Below, one piece after another: positions 49,475 through 59,907 of a DNA stretch of 64,000 bases (position 1 is its first letter; every line of letters starts with the position of its first letter). Source of the DNA: Calendula officinalis. Its lineage: Eukaryota > Streptophyta > Magnoliopsida > Asterales > Asteraceae. Where the stretch lies: assembly GCA_963853835.1 (NCBI GenBank), contig OY970832.1, positions 40,766,063 to 40,830,062 on the forward strand, in the 5' to 3' direction. The notes beneath the pieces were generated by a model, which was given only the letters and a program-made list of their open reading frames with translations, was not told where the DNA came from and did no database searches. The position numbers and the translations under genes are program-made.

Positions 49475-50819
49475 CTGAGGCTTTGTCAGATTCCCTTCTC
49501 CCTTCAACAGAGATAGGTGCTGGATCATTTGTGTGTTGATTTGAACCTCCAGCAGCTTCCAGATTTTGTTGTTCGGTTGGTTGTGCTTCTGCTTCCAGAT
49601 TATGTTGATCATAAGCAATTTCAACATCCAATGGAACATGTTGTTCCAAGTTTGGTGGTGGTTGAGCAATGTGTTCTTGTTCTGGTTCTGGGAGTTCAGC
49701 ATGAGATGCTATTTGATGTTGCTCTTCTAGAGAAGGGGTCAGTGTTGGATGTAAACTGTGCAACACTGAGTCTGTTGATAGTGCAGCAATGATGACTGGA
49801 CTCAACCTTCTTCTAGCCCTTCTTCTGATAACCAATGGGTGGTCTTCAGTATCAGAAGCTGATGTAGTATTAGGAACATCAGGTTCTGGTTCTTCGACTG
49901 GAGGGGGTGGAACATCCTCCATCTCAACATCATCATTGTCATTAGCATCCTCATCACCATTATCATCATCTGCATCTGTAGCATCTTCATCTTCATTCTC
50001 ATCCATATGAGCCTCTGCAATGGCTAACATTGTGGCACTGAGTGGTGGTTCATCTTCCCTAGGCTGATGAAAGAATATCTTTTCATGGATGGGAGGAAGA
50101 TCAGCTCTAACTCCATCAAAATTACTATACATATCCTCTGGCATGGAGTTTTGGAAGATAATTGATAGAAACATGCAAAAGGGAACATTTGGGTTTCTTT
50201 GCCTAGCTTGAATGAGTGATACCAATTCATTGAAGATCAGTCTTGCATAATCAGTATGCCTGTTGTGGTAAATGGTATGTACCACCTGCATCCCAAAATC
50301 ATTAATTTGGTCAAGTGCCCCTGTTTTGTGGGCGATACACCGAATTATGGTAGAGATCACAATTCCCCACATTGGACCAAATTCATGCCTTTTGATGGTT
50401 CCAGTTGTTCGTTGTCTTCCAAGAAGCGGCAATACTGATCGTGCAGTATCACGATCAACAAAGGCATCATATTCAACGTGTTCTGGAAGTTGTAAATCTC
50501 TTCTGATGATGGCCATTGACACGAATGCTCGTCTTTGACCTCGAATTACCCAGCCAGTGATCGTATCTGGAGAATCCAAGTCAGCAGTGTACCAAAATTC
50601 GCAGAGCATTGCTGGATAGATTGCTCTGGGATAAAGTTGAAGAGCAGCGGAGATTGGATTATGCCTCAGATAAGAGATCATGAGGCGAAATTGAGGGCAT
50701 ATCCAACTTTGAGGAACATCAAAATTAGCAGTTATGTTGTTCCTTGTAAATTTCGGAAGATCATCTCGTTGAAAGAGGTTTAGTAAATACATCAGCCAAT
50801 TGGTCCTCAGTTGGTACAT
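49475..50819 (-). CDS. Extra Copia gene after pol, exon 1 (unknown plant transposon protein)
   Basis: This 452-codon open frame (unspliced stop at 49461) overlaps the end of pol in another frame. True homology probably starts around FQRDDLPKFTRNN (about 50772). Residues ~25-240 look globular (for example DVPQSWICPQFRLMISYL, GWVIRGQRRAFVSMAIIRRD, KRHEFGPMWGIVISTIIRC). They resemble, from general familiarity, the putative plant transposon protein domain often predicted beside retroelements. After that come an Asp/Glu/Asn-rich stretch and Pro/Glu/Gln-rich low complexity. It ends at a good splice donor leading to the exon at 48785. No in-frame stop within, unlike pol. Confidence 0.6.
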
Positions 50820-52149
50820 AGTCTACCTGAACCTTACCCTTTTCCACATTATCTCGGATAAAGTGGTGTCTGAAATCAATGTGCTTTGTTCTTGAGTGAT
50901 GGACTGGATTTTCAGTGATAGCAATAGCACTCTTGTTATCACAATGAATGGGTGTGTTGTTAAAGTCAAATCCATAGTCCATGAGTTGATACTGCATCCA
51001 TAAAAGTTGAGCACAACAACTTCCTGCAGCCACATATTCAGCTTCTGCAGTTGAAGTTGCTACTGAATTTTGTTTCTTGGATGACCAGCCAACTAATCTT
51101 CCACCAAGGAATTGGCATCCTCCACTTGTGCTTTTTCTATCTAATCTGCATCCAGCATAATCTGCATCTGTGTACCCTTCAAGAGTAAAATTTGAATCTT
51201 TGCGATACCAAAGACCCATATTAGGAGTACCAGATAAATACCTGAAAATTCTCTTAACAGCTTTCATATGTGATTCATTGGGATCAGCCTGATACCGAGC
51301 ACACAAACATGTTGCAAACATGATATCAGGCCTGCTGGCTATTAAGTAAAGTAATGAACCAATCATACCTCGGTATGTGGATTGACATACTGGTTTACCA
51401 ATTTCATCGTTACTTATCTTATCCTGAGTACTCATAGGGGTGTGCATAGAAGATAAGTGTTCAAATTTGTATTTCTTTAGCATATCATGCACATACTTAC
51501 TTTGGTTTATAAAGGTGCCATCAGGCTTTTGATCAACTTGTAAACCTAAAAAATAAGTAAGTTCTCCCATCATACTCATCTGATACTGAGATGACATAAT
51601 CTTTGAAAACCAATCACACATTGACTTGTCAGTGGAGCCAAAGATAATATCATCCACATATATCTGAATGAGTAAAATGTCAGACCCTTTTCTTTTTGAA
51701 AATAATGTTTTATCAATTTTACCACGAGTAAATTTATTTTCAATTAAGTACTCAGACAGGGTATCATACCAGGCTCTTGGAGCTTGTTTGAGACCATACA
51801 AGGCTTTATCAAGCTTGAAAACATAATTAGGAAATTTAGGATCAACAAAACCTTGTGGTTGGTTGACATAAACTTCTTCATGTAGTTTTCGATTTAGAAA
51901 CGCACTCTTGACATCCATTTGATAAACCTTGAAGTTCTTAAAGGCTGCATATGCAAGATATAGCCTAATTGCTTCAATCCTTGCAACTGGTGCAAATGTT
52001 TCATCATAGTCAATACCTTCTTCTTGCCTGTATCCCTGAGCAACCAGTCTTGCTTTGTTCCTGATTACAACACCATCTTTGTCCATTTTATTTCTGAACA
52101 CCCACTTAGTACCAATAATAGTTTTTCCAGCTGGGGGTGGTACTAAGTT
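50761..52149 (-). pseudogene. Copia pol: reverse transcriptase and RNase H
   Basis: The frame is open from the TAG at 52150 to TGA at 50761. RT motifs in order: ARLVAQGYRQEEGIDYDETF, AFLNRKLHEEVYVNQPQGF, LYGLKQAPRAWY, and the catalytic YVDDIIFG (about residue 155). RNase H follows: YTDADYAGCRLDRKSTSG, then TSTAEAEYVAAG, and HCDNKSAI near the end with TEDQLADVFTKPL. All active-site acidic residues I can identify are present, so this segment looks intact. It is cut off from the rest of pol by a nonsense codon. Confidence 0.92.
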
Positions 52150-53331
52150 CTAAACTTTGTTTATTTCAAATTCTGTAAGCTCATCTTGCATAGCTTCTAC
52201 CCAGTCTTCATCTAGTAGGGCTTCATCAGCCTTATTGGGTTTAATGGTAGATAAGAAGCTTGAAAAGAGACAAAAGTTTGTAGTAGCCTGAGGTTCAAAA
52301 TTCAGTTTTCTTCTTGTTTGTACTCCTTCTTCAACAGGACCAATGATATTTGTATGAGGATGGTCTCTGTGTTCCCTTAGATTTGATCCTAAGGTAGCAT
52401 TAGAAGTAGTATCAACAACCTCTTGTTGGACTGAAGGGTCGCCAGTCTCATACTGGTTGGAGTTTGATTCAGTATTGGACTGCTCAGGATTGCTTGTTTC
52501 TTCATTTTGCAGATTTATGTGAGGTTCAAGTGATGGATTTGAAGTTTCTCCAGCTTCATAGGTGGAATGATTGAGATCAAGATTTGCAGACTCAGTGTTG
52601 ATGTTTTCAGTGTTGGGAACGTTAGTATTTGTTGAAGTTTTAGCATACTGAGTGAAGTCTTGATCATCATCACTCATATCATGTGTACCTGGATATGGGT
52701 CACTATTGGGCTGTTCAGCATTGGAGTTTTCTGAATTACATAAGGTTTCAATTTCACTTATGTCCTCCTTTGATGAAGAAGAATGCTCATCCATGTGTTC
52801 ATCAAAAGTAACATGAATAGATTCATCAATCACCTTTGTTGAAAGTATATACACTCTGAAGGCTTTGGAGTGTGGTGAGTAGCCCATAAAAATACCTTCA
52901 TTAGCTTTGGGAGCAAACTTGGTTAGATTTTGCTTGGTACTGAGAATGAAGCATTTACTCCCAAAGATGTGGAAGTACTCAACATTAGGAATTCTGCCAT
53001 GATATAACTCATAAGGAGTCTTGGGGTGTCTCTCGACTACAGTTGCTCTATTCTGTGTAAAGTTGGCACAGTTTACAGCTTCAGCCCAGAAGCTCAGTGC
53101 CAGTCCAGCATGGCATAACAAAATTCTTGCAGCTTCAACTAATGTTCTATTCTTTCTTTCTACAACACCACTTTGTTGTGGTGTGTAGGCTGCAGAGTAA
53201 TTTTGTACAATTCCTTTTTCTTCACAGAAATTTGCTAATACTGAGTTTTTAAATTCAGTACCATGGTCACTTCTTAGTTGTTTGACCTTGGTACCTTTTT
53301 GCAGTTCTTCTCTCTTGATGAAAGCAATAAT
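52150..53331 (-). pseudogene. Copia pol: integrase C-terminal part and linker, between two stops
   Basis: The frame is open between TAA 53332-53334 and TAG 52150-52152. It contains LRSDHGTEFKNS (second catalytic Asp) and PQQSGVVERKNRTLVEAA (catalytic Glu), then FWAEAVNCANF and FGSKCFILSTKQNLTKFAPK of the integrase C-terminal region. A long Ser/Asn/Glu-rich linker leads to TRRKLNFEPQ and DEALLDEDWVEAM. The TAG lies where Copia elements usually have Trp before N-L-V-P, consistent with a TGG to TAG change. Confidence 0.88.
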
Positions 53332-53334
53332 TTA

Positions 53335-54058
53335 TGTGGTAGCATCTGATTTTGTCTTCAAGAAGATGACCCAAGTATATCTTGAAAATTCATCAACTAA
53401 AACCAAGGTATAGATCTTTTTGCCCAGAGATGGTGTACTGATGGGACCAAATAGATCCATGTGTATCATTGTAAGAGGTTCATTAATGGAGTGATTTACC
53501 TTAGATTTAAATGAACTCTTCTTCTGCTTGCCCATTTCACATGTTGAGCATAAGTTATCTTTGGAATAAGTAATTGTGGGCAACCCTCTCACCAACTTCT
53601 TAATACTGAGTTCATTGTTGTTCCTGAAAAATATGCGAGAAAGTTTCTTGTGCCACATCCAGTTCAGTTCTGGATTGACTTTAAACAGCAGGCACACATG
53701 GATGATGGGGTCAATTTCTGAAAGATTGACTACATAAACATCTTTTTCTTTTCTGGCAATGAGAACATGTTGTCCTCTTTCATTATATATGATGCCAGCA
53801 ATCTTTCTGAACCTAGCTTCCTTGTCATCATCACACATCTGACTGATACTGAGCATATTATGTTTTAAACCTTCTAAATAGGCAACTCTTTTAAAAGTGA
53901 TGTTGCCAGCTTTGATTTCCCCATATCCTCTTGTCTTCCCTATGGAATCATCACCAAACCTGACAGAAGGACCCTTCTATGGTGTGTAATGCTTAAGGTA
54001 CTCCATACTGTCAGTCATGTGTCTTGAGCAACCACTATCAAGATACCATTTTCTATCA
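53335..54058 (-). pseudogene. Copia pol: protease and integrase N-terminal part
   Basis: Protease active site WYLDSGCSRHMTD at 54010-54048, then a TAG at 53977-53979, then VAYLEGLKHNMLSISQMC. The GAG-pre-integrase zinc region reads WMWHKKLSRIF ... LCSTCEMGKQKKSSF: the second His of the HHCC finger is replaced by Arg. The first catalytic Asp is in MIHMDLFGPI. A further TAA at 53332 ends the frame. The finger change and nonsense codons mean no active integrase. Confidence 0.88.
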
Positions 54059-55795
54059 CCCTGCACAAGACACAAAATAAGGATTAGTTCGTTTTAGGAA
54101 CCCATTTAAAAATGGGACCTTTGGAAGAGTTAACATTGTTATCCTTTTTAATCTATGTTTTAGAGGGAGTCAGTATCACTTTAGTAGAACCAGTATTGGT
54201 AGTCTTTTGTGGCACTGACTTTGGATCCCTCCTTTTCTTTGGTACTGAGTACCTAGGATTAGAGAGATTAGTTCTACATTTATCTCCTTTATGACCTGTA
54301 TGATGACATCTGTAACATTTTCTTGGTCTATTTCTAAACATGTTTTCATAAGGAATTTTAGAAAATTGTTTATGTTTTGGTTGATCAGTATGTGTCAGAA
54401 TTTGCAAATTTCTGACTCAAAAATTTGATTCGATCACCAATAGATTTCAAAAGACTATTTTTTATCATTTTTAACAGGAGGTTGGACTTCCTTTTTAACA
54501 GTCTTTTTGGGAGATGAGTTTTTCTTTTTGTCTGGTAAAGTTGTCTGTTTTTGCATTTGCTTAGACTTAGTTCCTTTACCATTTTTGGAACCTGTTGAAA
54601 GTATTTTAGATTTATCCTCATGTTTTAATTTTATAACTTTAACAGGTTCTTGAAAGTTTTGAGTATTTGATTCAGATGTACTTGCAACTTCAGTATGAGT
54701 CTTGTTAGAAGAAGTAGAAGTAGTTTCCAAAGTTTTTAAAATATTATTTTCAGAGTATGGAGTGATATTGAATAATACTTCAAAAGGTGGAACGATTGAA
54801 GTGTCATACTGATCTACATGAACATCGGTATTAGAATTTTCTTTAACAAGAAACTCAATACTGAGATCTTGTAATTCAGTATAGTACTTAGAGCAGATAG
54901 AGGGACCAATAGGTTGAACTTGGCCAGAAATGTTTTTAACCTCATCATCTGAATCAGTTTGACAACTAGTTTCACAAAAAGTTTTGGATTTCACAAAATT
55001 AACAGGGTTTAAGTGATTAAATTCTTCAAATAGATCAGCAAAATTATTTCTATTTTTAAACTGAGGATTCACACCAAGTGCAGCCCTCACATTTTCAGGA
55101 AATTGTTGATAGAAGCATTTCCCCATGATTTACATTGTTTTTCAAATTTTTCTTTTTCCAATTTATGTAAATGTGCTTTATCAGCTAATCTTTGATTCAT
55201 GTCTTGTAAGTTTAAAAAAATCAAGTTCCAAATCTTTTAATCTTGCTAATTTGTCTAAATTTTCATTATTAACCTTTTCTAGTTGTAAGATTGTAAGTTT
55301 TAAAGCTTTTTCTCTCTGTACTAAAGTTTTAAGATCAACAATCATATACTCAAAAAAAATTTCTTTTTCATTTAAGGAATAAGTTTGAAATGCACTCACT
55401 TTGTACAACTGAGTAGAATCTCAGTCACTGTGGATACTCATTTTCTCAGCTTCTTTGAGATCTCTCTCAAAAGTGCTCTTCAAATCTTCTTCAGTGAAAG
55501 CCATGAAGGCTTTATTTTCAACCTCTTCCTCATCATCACTGAGGTCTTCATCCATCCAAGCCTCAGAATAAAGTGCCTAATGAGGAGCTTCACTTCCACT
55601 AGCTCCCTTTCCCTTGCTCCTTGCCTTCAACTTCACATATTTGTCCCTATACCGTTTAGCACTGTATGCAATTTTGTCATTCTGATCAGTTTCAGAAGAC
55701 TTTGTGTGACAGTTGGCTGCAATGTGACCAGGCTTTCCACACATGTAGCATAGAACAGATCTGGGGTCAGTATTGGAAGAGCTAACATCAAGCCT
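54059..55795 (-). pseudogene. Copia gag, C-terminal two thirds, with two CCHC knuckles
   Basis: The gag frame continues past the TAG at 55796 with several more stops (about 55580, 55420 and 55180) and a frameshift before the protease. CCHC knuckle 1 at 55709-55750 reads CYMCGKPGHIAANC. Knuckle 2 at 54276-54317 reads CYRCHHTGHKGDKC. Between them are a coiled-coil-like segment (LQLEKVNNENLDKLARLKDL), the 223-codon piece at 54455-55126, and Lys-rich text. Two well-separated knuckles and a long spacer make this gag unusually long for a Copia element. Confidence 0.8.
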
Positions 55796-56650
55796 CTACT
55801 TTTTCAACTGATCCAACTTCATGGACATGAGTGCCATTTGAGTTTCCAGTTCTTCTGCCTCAGCATCCTCAAGACTATCTTCTGGCTCATCAAGCTCAGT
55901 GACAGTATAGGCCTGTTTAACAATTAGGGCCATGCCAGTAGAGGTCTTGTCAGTCTTCTTGCAGTTGATCAGTCTAGAAGCATTATTCTCCTCATGATTT
56001 AACATTAAGCCATACAGTGTTTGAAGAGTGCAGGACTTAATGTTGTTAGCAGCATTGATAGAATTTGTCATATCAAGAAATTGTTGAGGAAGACTGTCCA
56101 GAAATTTTTGACAGAGTTCTCCCTCTTCCTTCTCAATTCCAACACTGATCAGATCATGAAAAATGGTGTTGAATCTGTTGTAAAGAGCAGTGAGATCTTC
56201 ATTTGGATTAGCAATGAAGTTCTCATATTTCCTTCTCATGTTGCTCTTCCTTTGCAACTTCACTTGTGGTGTGCCTTCATAAGTAACTGTCAAGCTATCC
56301 CACATAGCTTTTGCAGTTAGTAATTTCATAATTGCATTGAGAATTTCTTTTGTGATTGCATTACCAATCACACTCTTGGCCCTCGAGTCTAGACTAAACA
56401 ACTGACGATCAGTATCAGTCCAAGTATGTTTCAACTTTGGAATTGTTCTAGTTGATGCAGGAACATTGTCTGTAGCTGCAACAGGTTCAGTGGTTACATG
56501 AATAATGGGACCATCAGTTAGTACAGTGATCATCTCATCATGAATGGATTGAAGATACCACTGAGCTTTTAATTTCCATTGATAGAAATCTTTGCCATCA
56601 AAGATTGGCACTCCCTTTCCTAACATAACTGGAGCAACAATTGAAGACAT
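55796..56650 (-). CDS. Copia gag, N-terminal part (284 codons)
   Basis: ATG at 56650, about 85 bp after the primer site. It reads VPIFDGKDFYQWKLKAQWYL, the usual start of a Copia gag (UBN2-type), with W-x-S-L (AMWDSLTVTYEGT) and a helix-rich middle (LYNRFNTIFHDLISVGI, FLDSLPQQFLDM). It ends in an acidic region before a TAG at 55796-55798. Related elements continue to the zinc knuckle, so this stop is probably a mutation. Gag forms the virus-like particle that packages the element RNA. Confidence 0.88.
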   Translation of the reverse strand: MSSIVAPVMLGKGVPIFDGKDFYQWKLKAQWYLQSIHDEMITVLTDGPIIHVTTEPVAATDNVPASTRTIPKLKHTWTDTDRQLFSLDSRAKSVIGNAITKEILNAIMKLLTAKAMWDSLTVTYEGTPQVKLQRKSNMRRKYENFIANPNEDLTALYNRFNTIFHDLISVGIEKEEGELCQKFLDSLPQQFLDMTNSINAANNIKSCTLQTLYGLMLNHEENNASRLINCKKTDKTSTGMALIVKQAYTVTELDEPEDSLEDAEAEELETQMALMSMKLDQLKK

Positions 56651-56734
56651 TCTGGTTTTTGATTTTTGGGAAGGATAGTTATATGGAATGGCTGCCAGGG
56701 TAATAGATCGACTAAATAAGAATTAATTTAGCCT

Positions 56735-56746
56735 GCTCTGATACCA
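56735..56746 (-). other. Primer binding site of the Copia element
   Basis: TGGTATCAGAGC on the minus strand, 2 nt from the LTR edge at 56749. Initiator tRNA-Met type. Confidence 0.92.
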
Positions 56747-56748
56747 GT

Positions 56749-57247
56749 TGTTAGGTCACAACAACCCTGGATTGACTGTATAATTGATAGATTAATTAGA
56801 ATTAAGACAATTAAAGTGATTAACACAATATTAGAGTCAAATGTATAATTCCACTAAGTGTGGTATGCTGCGAAATAGCAATACCACTGATCAATTACAA
56901 TATGTTAATATGTGAAAGCATAAATTAGTGAGTACTCCTTTGCCAAGTGATCTCTATTTATAGTGTTATAGAGATCTTACAAAATAGGCAAGGAGTAATG
57001 AAAGGACTGGAAAAGGAAAGTGGTCGAGATCAAAGGGATTTGATCTGGCCAAGTAAACAAGGAAATGTTTACTCAGTCCTTGTACTCAGTATTGGATGTC
57101 AATACTGAGTTCCAATACTGAGTGACCAAGACTGTCTACTCAGTATTGGACCAAGACTTAGCTAATTTATTCTACATACTATTCTAAGCTAGTCTAGGCT
57201 GTCTTGTTATCCTAAGATCCAAAGGGGTAAGGCTTTTTTCCTTAACA
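56749..57247 (-). mobile_element. Copia element, 5' LTR
   Basis: 499 bp, TGTTAGGTCAC...CCTTAACA, partner of 46323-46821. It inserts the element into the heptamer satellite, which resumes at 57248. Confidence 0.93.
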
Positions 57248-58142
57248 TGATCCTTGAGCCTTGAGCCTTGACTCTTGAGCGTTGACCCTTGAACGTTGAC
57301 CCTTGAGCCTTGAGCCTCGAGATGTGACCCTTGAGCCTTGGACTTTAAACCATGAACCTTGAGCCTTGAGCCTTAAGCCTTGAGCCTTGAGCCCCGAGCC
57401 TTGAGCCTTGAGCTTTGAGCCTTAAGCCTTGAGCCTCCAGCCTTGAGCCTCCAGCCTTGAGCCTCTAGCCTTGAGCCTTGAGCGTTATGCTTTAATCTTT
57501 GAGCCTAGATCCTTGACCCTTGTCCCTTGACCATTGACCCTTGAGCCGTGAGCCTTGAACCTTGAGCCTTAAGCCATAAGCCTTGAGCCTTGAGCCTTGA
57601 GACTTGAGCCTTGAACCTTGAGCCTTGAGCCTTGAGCCTTGAGCCTTGAGCCCGGAGCCTTGAGCGTTGACCGTTGAGCCCTGAGCCTAGAACCTTGAGC
57701 CTTGAACCTTGAATCTTGAGCCTTGACCCTTGAGAGTTGAGCCTTGAGCCTTTGTGCCTTGAGTTTTGATCCTGGAGTTTTGATCCTTGAGTGGTGATCC
57801 TTGAACGTTTAGCCTTGAGCCATGATCCTGTGAGCCTTGAGCGTTGAGACTGAAGCCTTGAACCTTGAGCCTTGAGACTTGACCGTTGAGAGTTAATACT
57901 TGAGCTGTGACCCTTGTTCCTTGAGCTTTGAACCTTGAACCTTGCGCCTGTAACCTTGAGCCTTGAGCCTGGACCCTTGAGCCTTGTGCCTTGAACCCTG
58001 AGCCTTGAGCCTTGAGCCTTGTGCCTTGATAGGTTAAACTTGAACCTTGACCCTTGAGCCTTGAGCCATGAGCCTTGAGCCTTGAGCCTTGAGCCATGAG
58101 CCTTGAGCCTTGAGCCTTGAGCCTAGAGCCTTGAGTCTTGAG
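57248..58142. repeat. Heptamer satellite array, second part
   Basis: Continuation of the 40813-46322 array after the Copia insertion, same orientation. A ~280-bp segment with distinctive variants (for example AGGTTAAACTTGAACC and GAGCTGTGACCC) recurs at 44620-44910 and here at 57760-58060. Confidence 0.93.
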
Positions 58143-58995
58143 CCTTGAACTGGGTTTATGATTCAAGTCTATGAATCGTAAAAGGATTAAAAGTTTAAGA
58201 TAAGTTTTAAGTTTTTCAAGAAAGATAAAACAAGTAAGTTTTATTTTTTAGATAAGGTTTTCCACAAAACCTAGTGATACGTTTTGTACACCTCATTTTT
58301 AGGTATACATATAAAACGCACAAATTCTTGAAACTATAAGTTTTAAAAAAAGTTCTTAAGGTTTAAAAAGGGATGTCTTGTGAAATTCTTGAATTCACAA
58401 GTCACACATTTTAAACAAGGATTAAGATTGGAATAAAGGTTTAAGTTTAGTTCAAGACTTAAACAAACCCAAGAAAATCTTAGATCTAAGTACTATCCAC
58501 ATAATGGAACACCTCGCTTGATAAACGATATTCATATTGTAAGGATAAAGAACCTTAGATATGGATTCAAATCATTGCGAGTGTTAGGGTGCGTAAGGTT
58601 CTGTGATAATCGGGAGTCCCGGCGCAGAACATCGCACTGTCTTAGATGGTAACATCTACTTTGGTGATAATCGGGAGTCCCAGCCTAAAAAGTACTTGAG
58701 TAGAATAAACATACTAGACTTTATTACTAACTTAGAAATGTACAATTAGATTGTACAAAATTGTAATAAGTTATAAGTCTAAAGATTCTACGACCCCTAG
58801 GAATCGTGTCAAGTCTTGATACGATTGGTAAGGATGTTACCTACCAGAAACAGCATGTCTCGTCGGGAAGTGCCCAAACCTTGCGGCGAGAATGTGATAT
58901 ATGGATCCTAGGCCTAAAATATTAATTATGGGTTTATAATATATTTTAGAGAATGTTTATTGATGATTACTAATTAAACTGGGTTTGATTTGTAG
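58143..58995 (+). mobile_element. Leader region of the gag-only Copia relative
   Basis: Between the satellite and the gag ATG. It contains two copies of TGATAATCGGGAGTCCC (about 58601 and 58665) and ends TACTAATTAAACTGGGTTTGATTTGTAG|ATG in two blocks, a good splice acceptor with a branch-like CTAAT. No clear TGGTATCAGAGC primer site was found. Confidence 0.5.
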
Positions 58996-59907
58996 ATGGC
59001 AGCAACAACCACAACGACAAGTGCCAACAATCTCTCACTTCGCTCAATCCTTGAAAAAGACAAGTTGACTGGGTCAAACATTCTCAACTGGGAGCGCAAT
59101 CTTCGCATTGTGCTCAGGCATGAGAGAAAGTGGTATGTCTTGGAAAGAGCAGTACCTAATGTCCCTGCCGCTAATGCTAGAGCTGAAGCAAAGCAAGCTT
59201 ATGATAAGCATGCCAGTGATGCACTCGATGTGAGTTGTTTAATGCTAGCAACCATGAGTCCAGAATTACAAGCAGGACTTATGGAGGTGCCTGCATTTGA
59301 GATGATCCAGCAACTTAGGGATTCATTTCAAGAGCAAGCTCGCACTGAGAGGTTCGACATCAATCAAGCCTTCAACTCTTGCAAGATGGTCAAAGGAACG
59401 CCAGTGAGTGCCCACGTCATGAAAATGAAAGGACACATGGATCACTTGGCTAGACTTGGTCACCCCATACCGTTGCAAATGGCAACAGACACTATGCTCA
59501 ATTCATTTTATGATGACTACAAGCCTTTTGTGGTCAACTACAATATGCATAATATGGAGAAATCCATTGCTGAGCTACATTCCATGCTCAAGACATCTGA
59601 ATTGAGTTTGGGGACCAAATCTAAGGATGTTCTAATGATCGGTAATGGCAGTGGTGGTGGCAAGAAGAGAAAAGGGCATGGTGGTAAAGGAAAGGGTAAA
59701 ACCAATCCTAACCGAGGAGCGCCAAATGGTAAAGGTGTCAAACAAAAGGTCAAGAAGTTTAAGTCTAACACAGCGAGGACCGAGAATCGGTGCTTCAAGT
59801 GTGGTGAGGCTGGGCATTGGAAAAAGAATTGTCCAAAGGGTGCAAGTGGTGGTGGAGGAAACGCAAGTTCCTCAGGTAACACAACCACACTTCTTAATCA
59901 CTTTTAA
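58996..59907 (+). CDS. Copia-type Gag protein, intact 303 codons
   Basis: Starts at ATG right after TTTGTAG; earlier frames are closed. The N-terminal UBN2-type gag core includes LTGSNILNWERNLRIVLRHE (about residues 25-44) and W-Y-V-L-E, then SCLMLATMSPELQAGLMEV and a helix-rich middle (TRTERF-like QARTERFDINQAFNSC). A Lys/Gly-rich basic stretch (about 214-258) precedes one CCHC knuckle CFKCGEAGHWKKNC (residues 266-279). It ends soon after at NHF-stop. In ordinary Copia elements the frame would continue into protease; here 2.5 kb of non-coding DNA follows. No stop or frameshift, so it may be expressible. Gag would assemble particles or package RNA. Confidence 0.88.
   Translation: MAATTTTTSANNLSLRSILEKDKLTGSNILNWERNLRIVLRHERKWYVLERAVPNVPAANARAEAKQAYDKHASDALDVSCLMLATMSPELQAGLMEVPAFEMIQQLRDSFQEQARTERFDINQAFNSCKMVKGTPVSAHVMKMKGHMDHLARLGHPIPLQMATDTMLNSFYDDYKPFVVNYNMHNMEKSIAELHSMLKTSELSLGTKSKDVLMIGNGSGGGKKRKGHGGKGKGKTNPNRGAPNGKGVKQKVKKFKSNTARTENRCFKCGEAGHWKKNCPKGASGGGGNASSSGNTTTLLNHF

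Noticed and set aside
49517..50538. Plus-strand frames opposite the extra Copia gene and gag (for example 49517-49792, 50272-50538, 59538-59888 minus)
   Set aside because: Shadows of well-supported frames on the other strand with no family resemblance.
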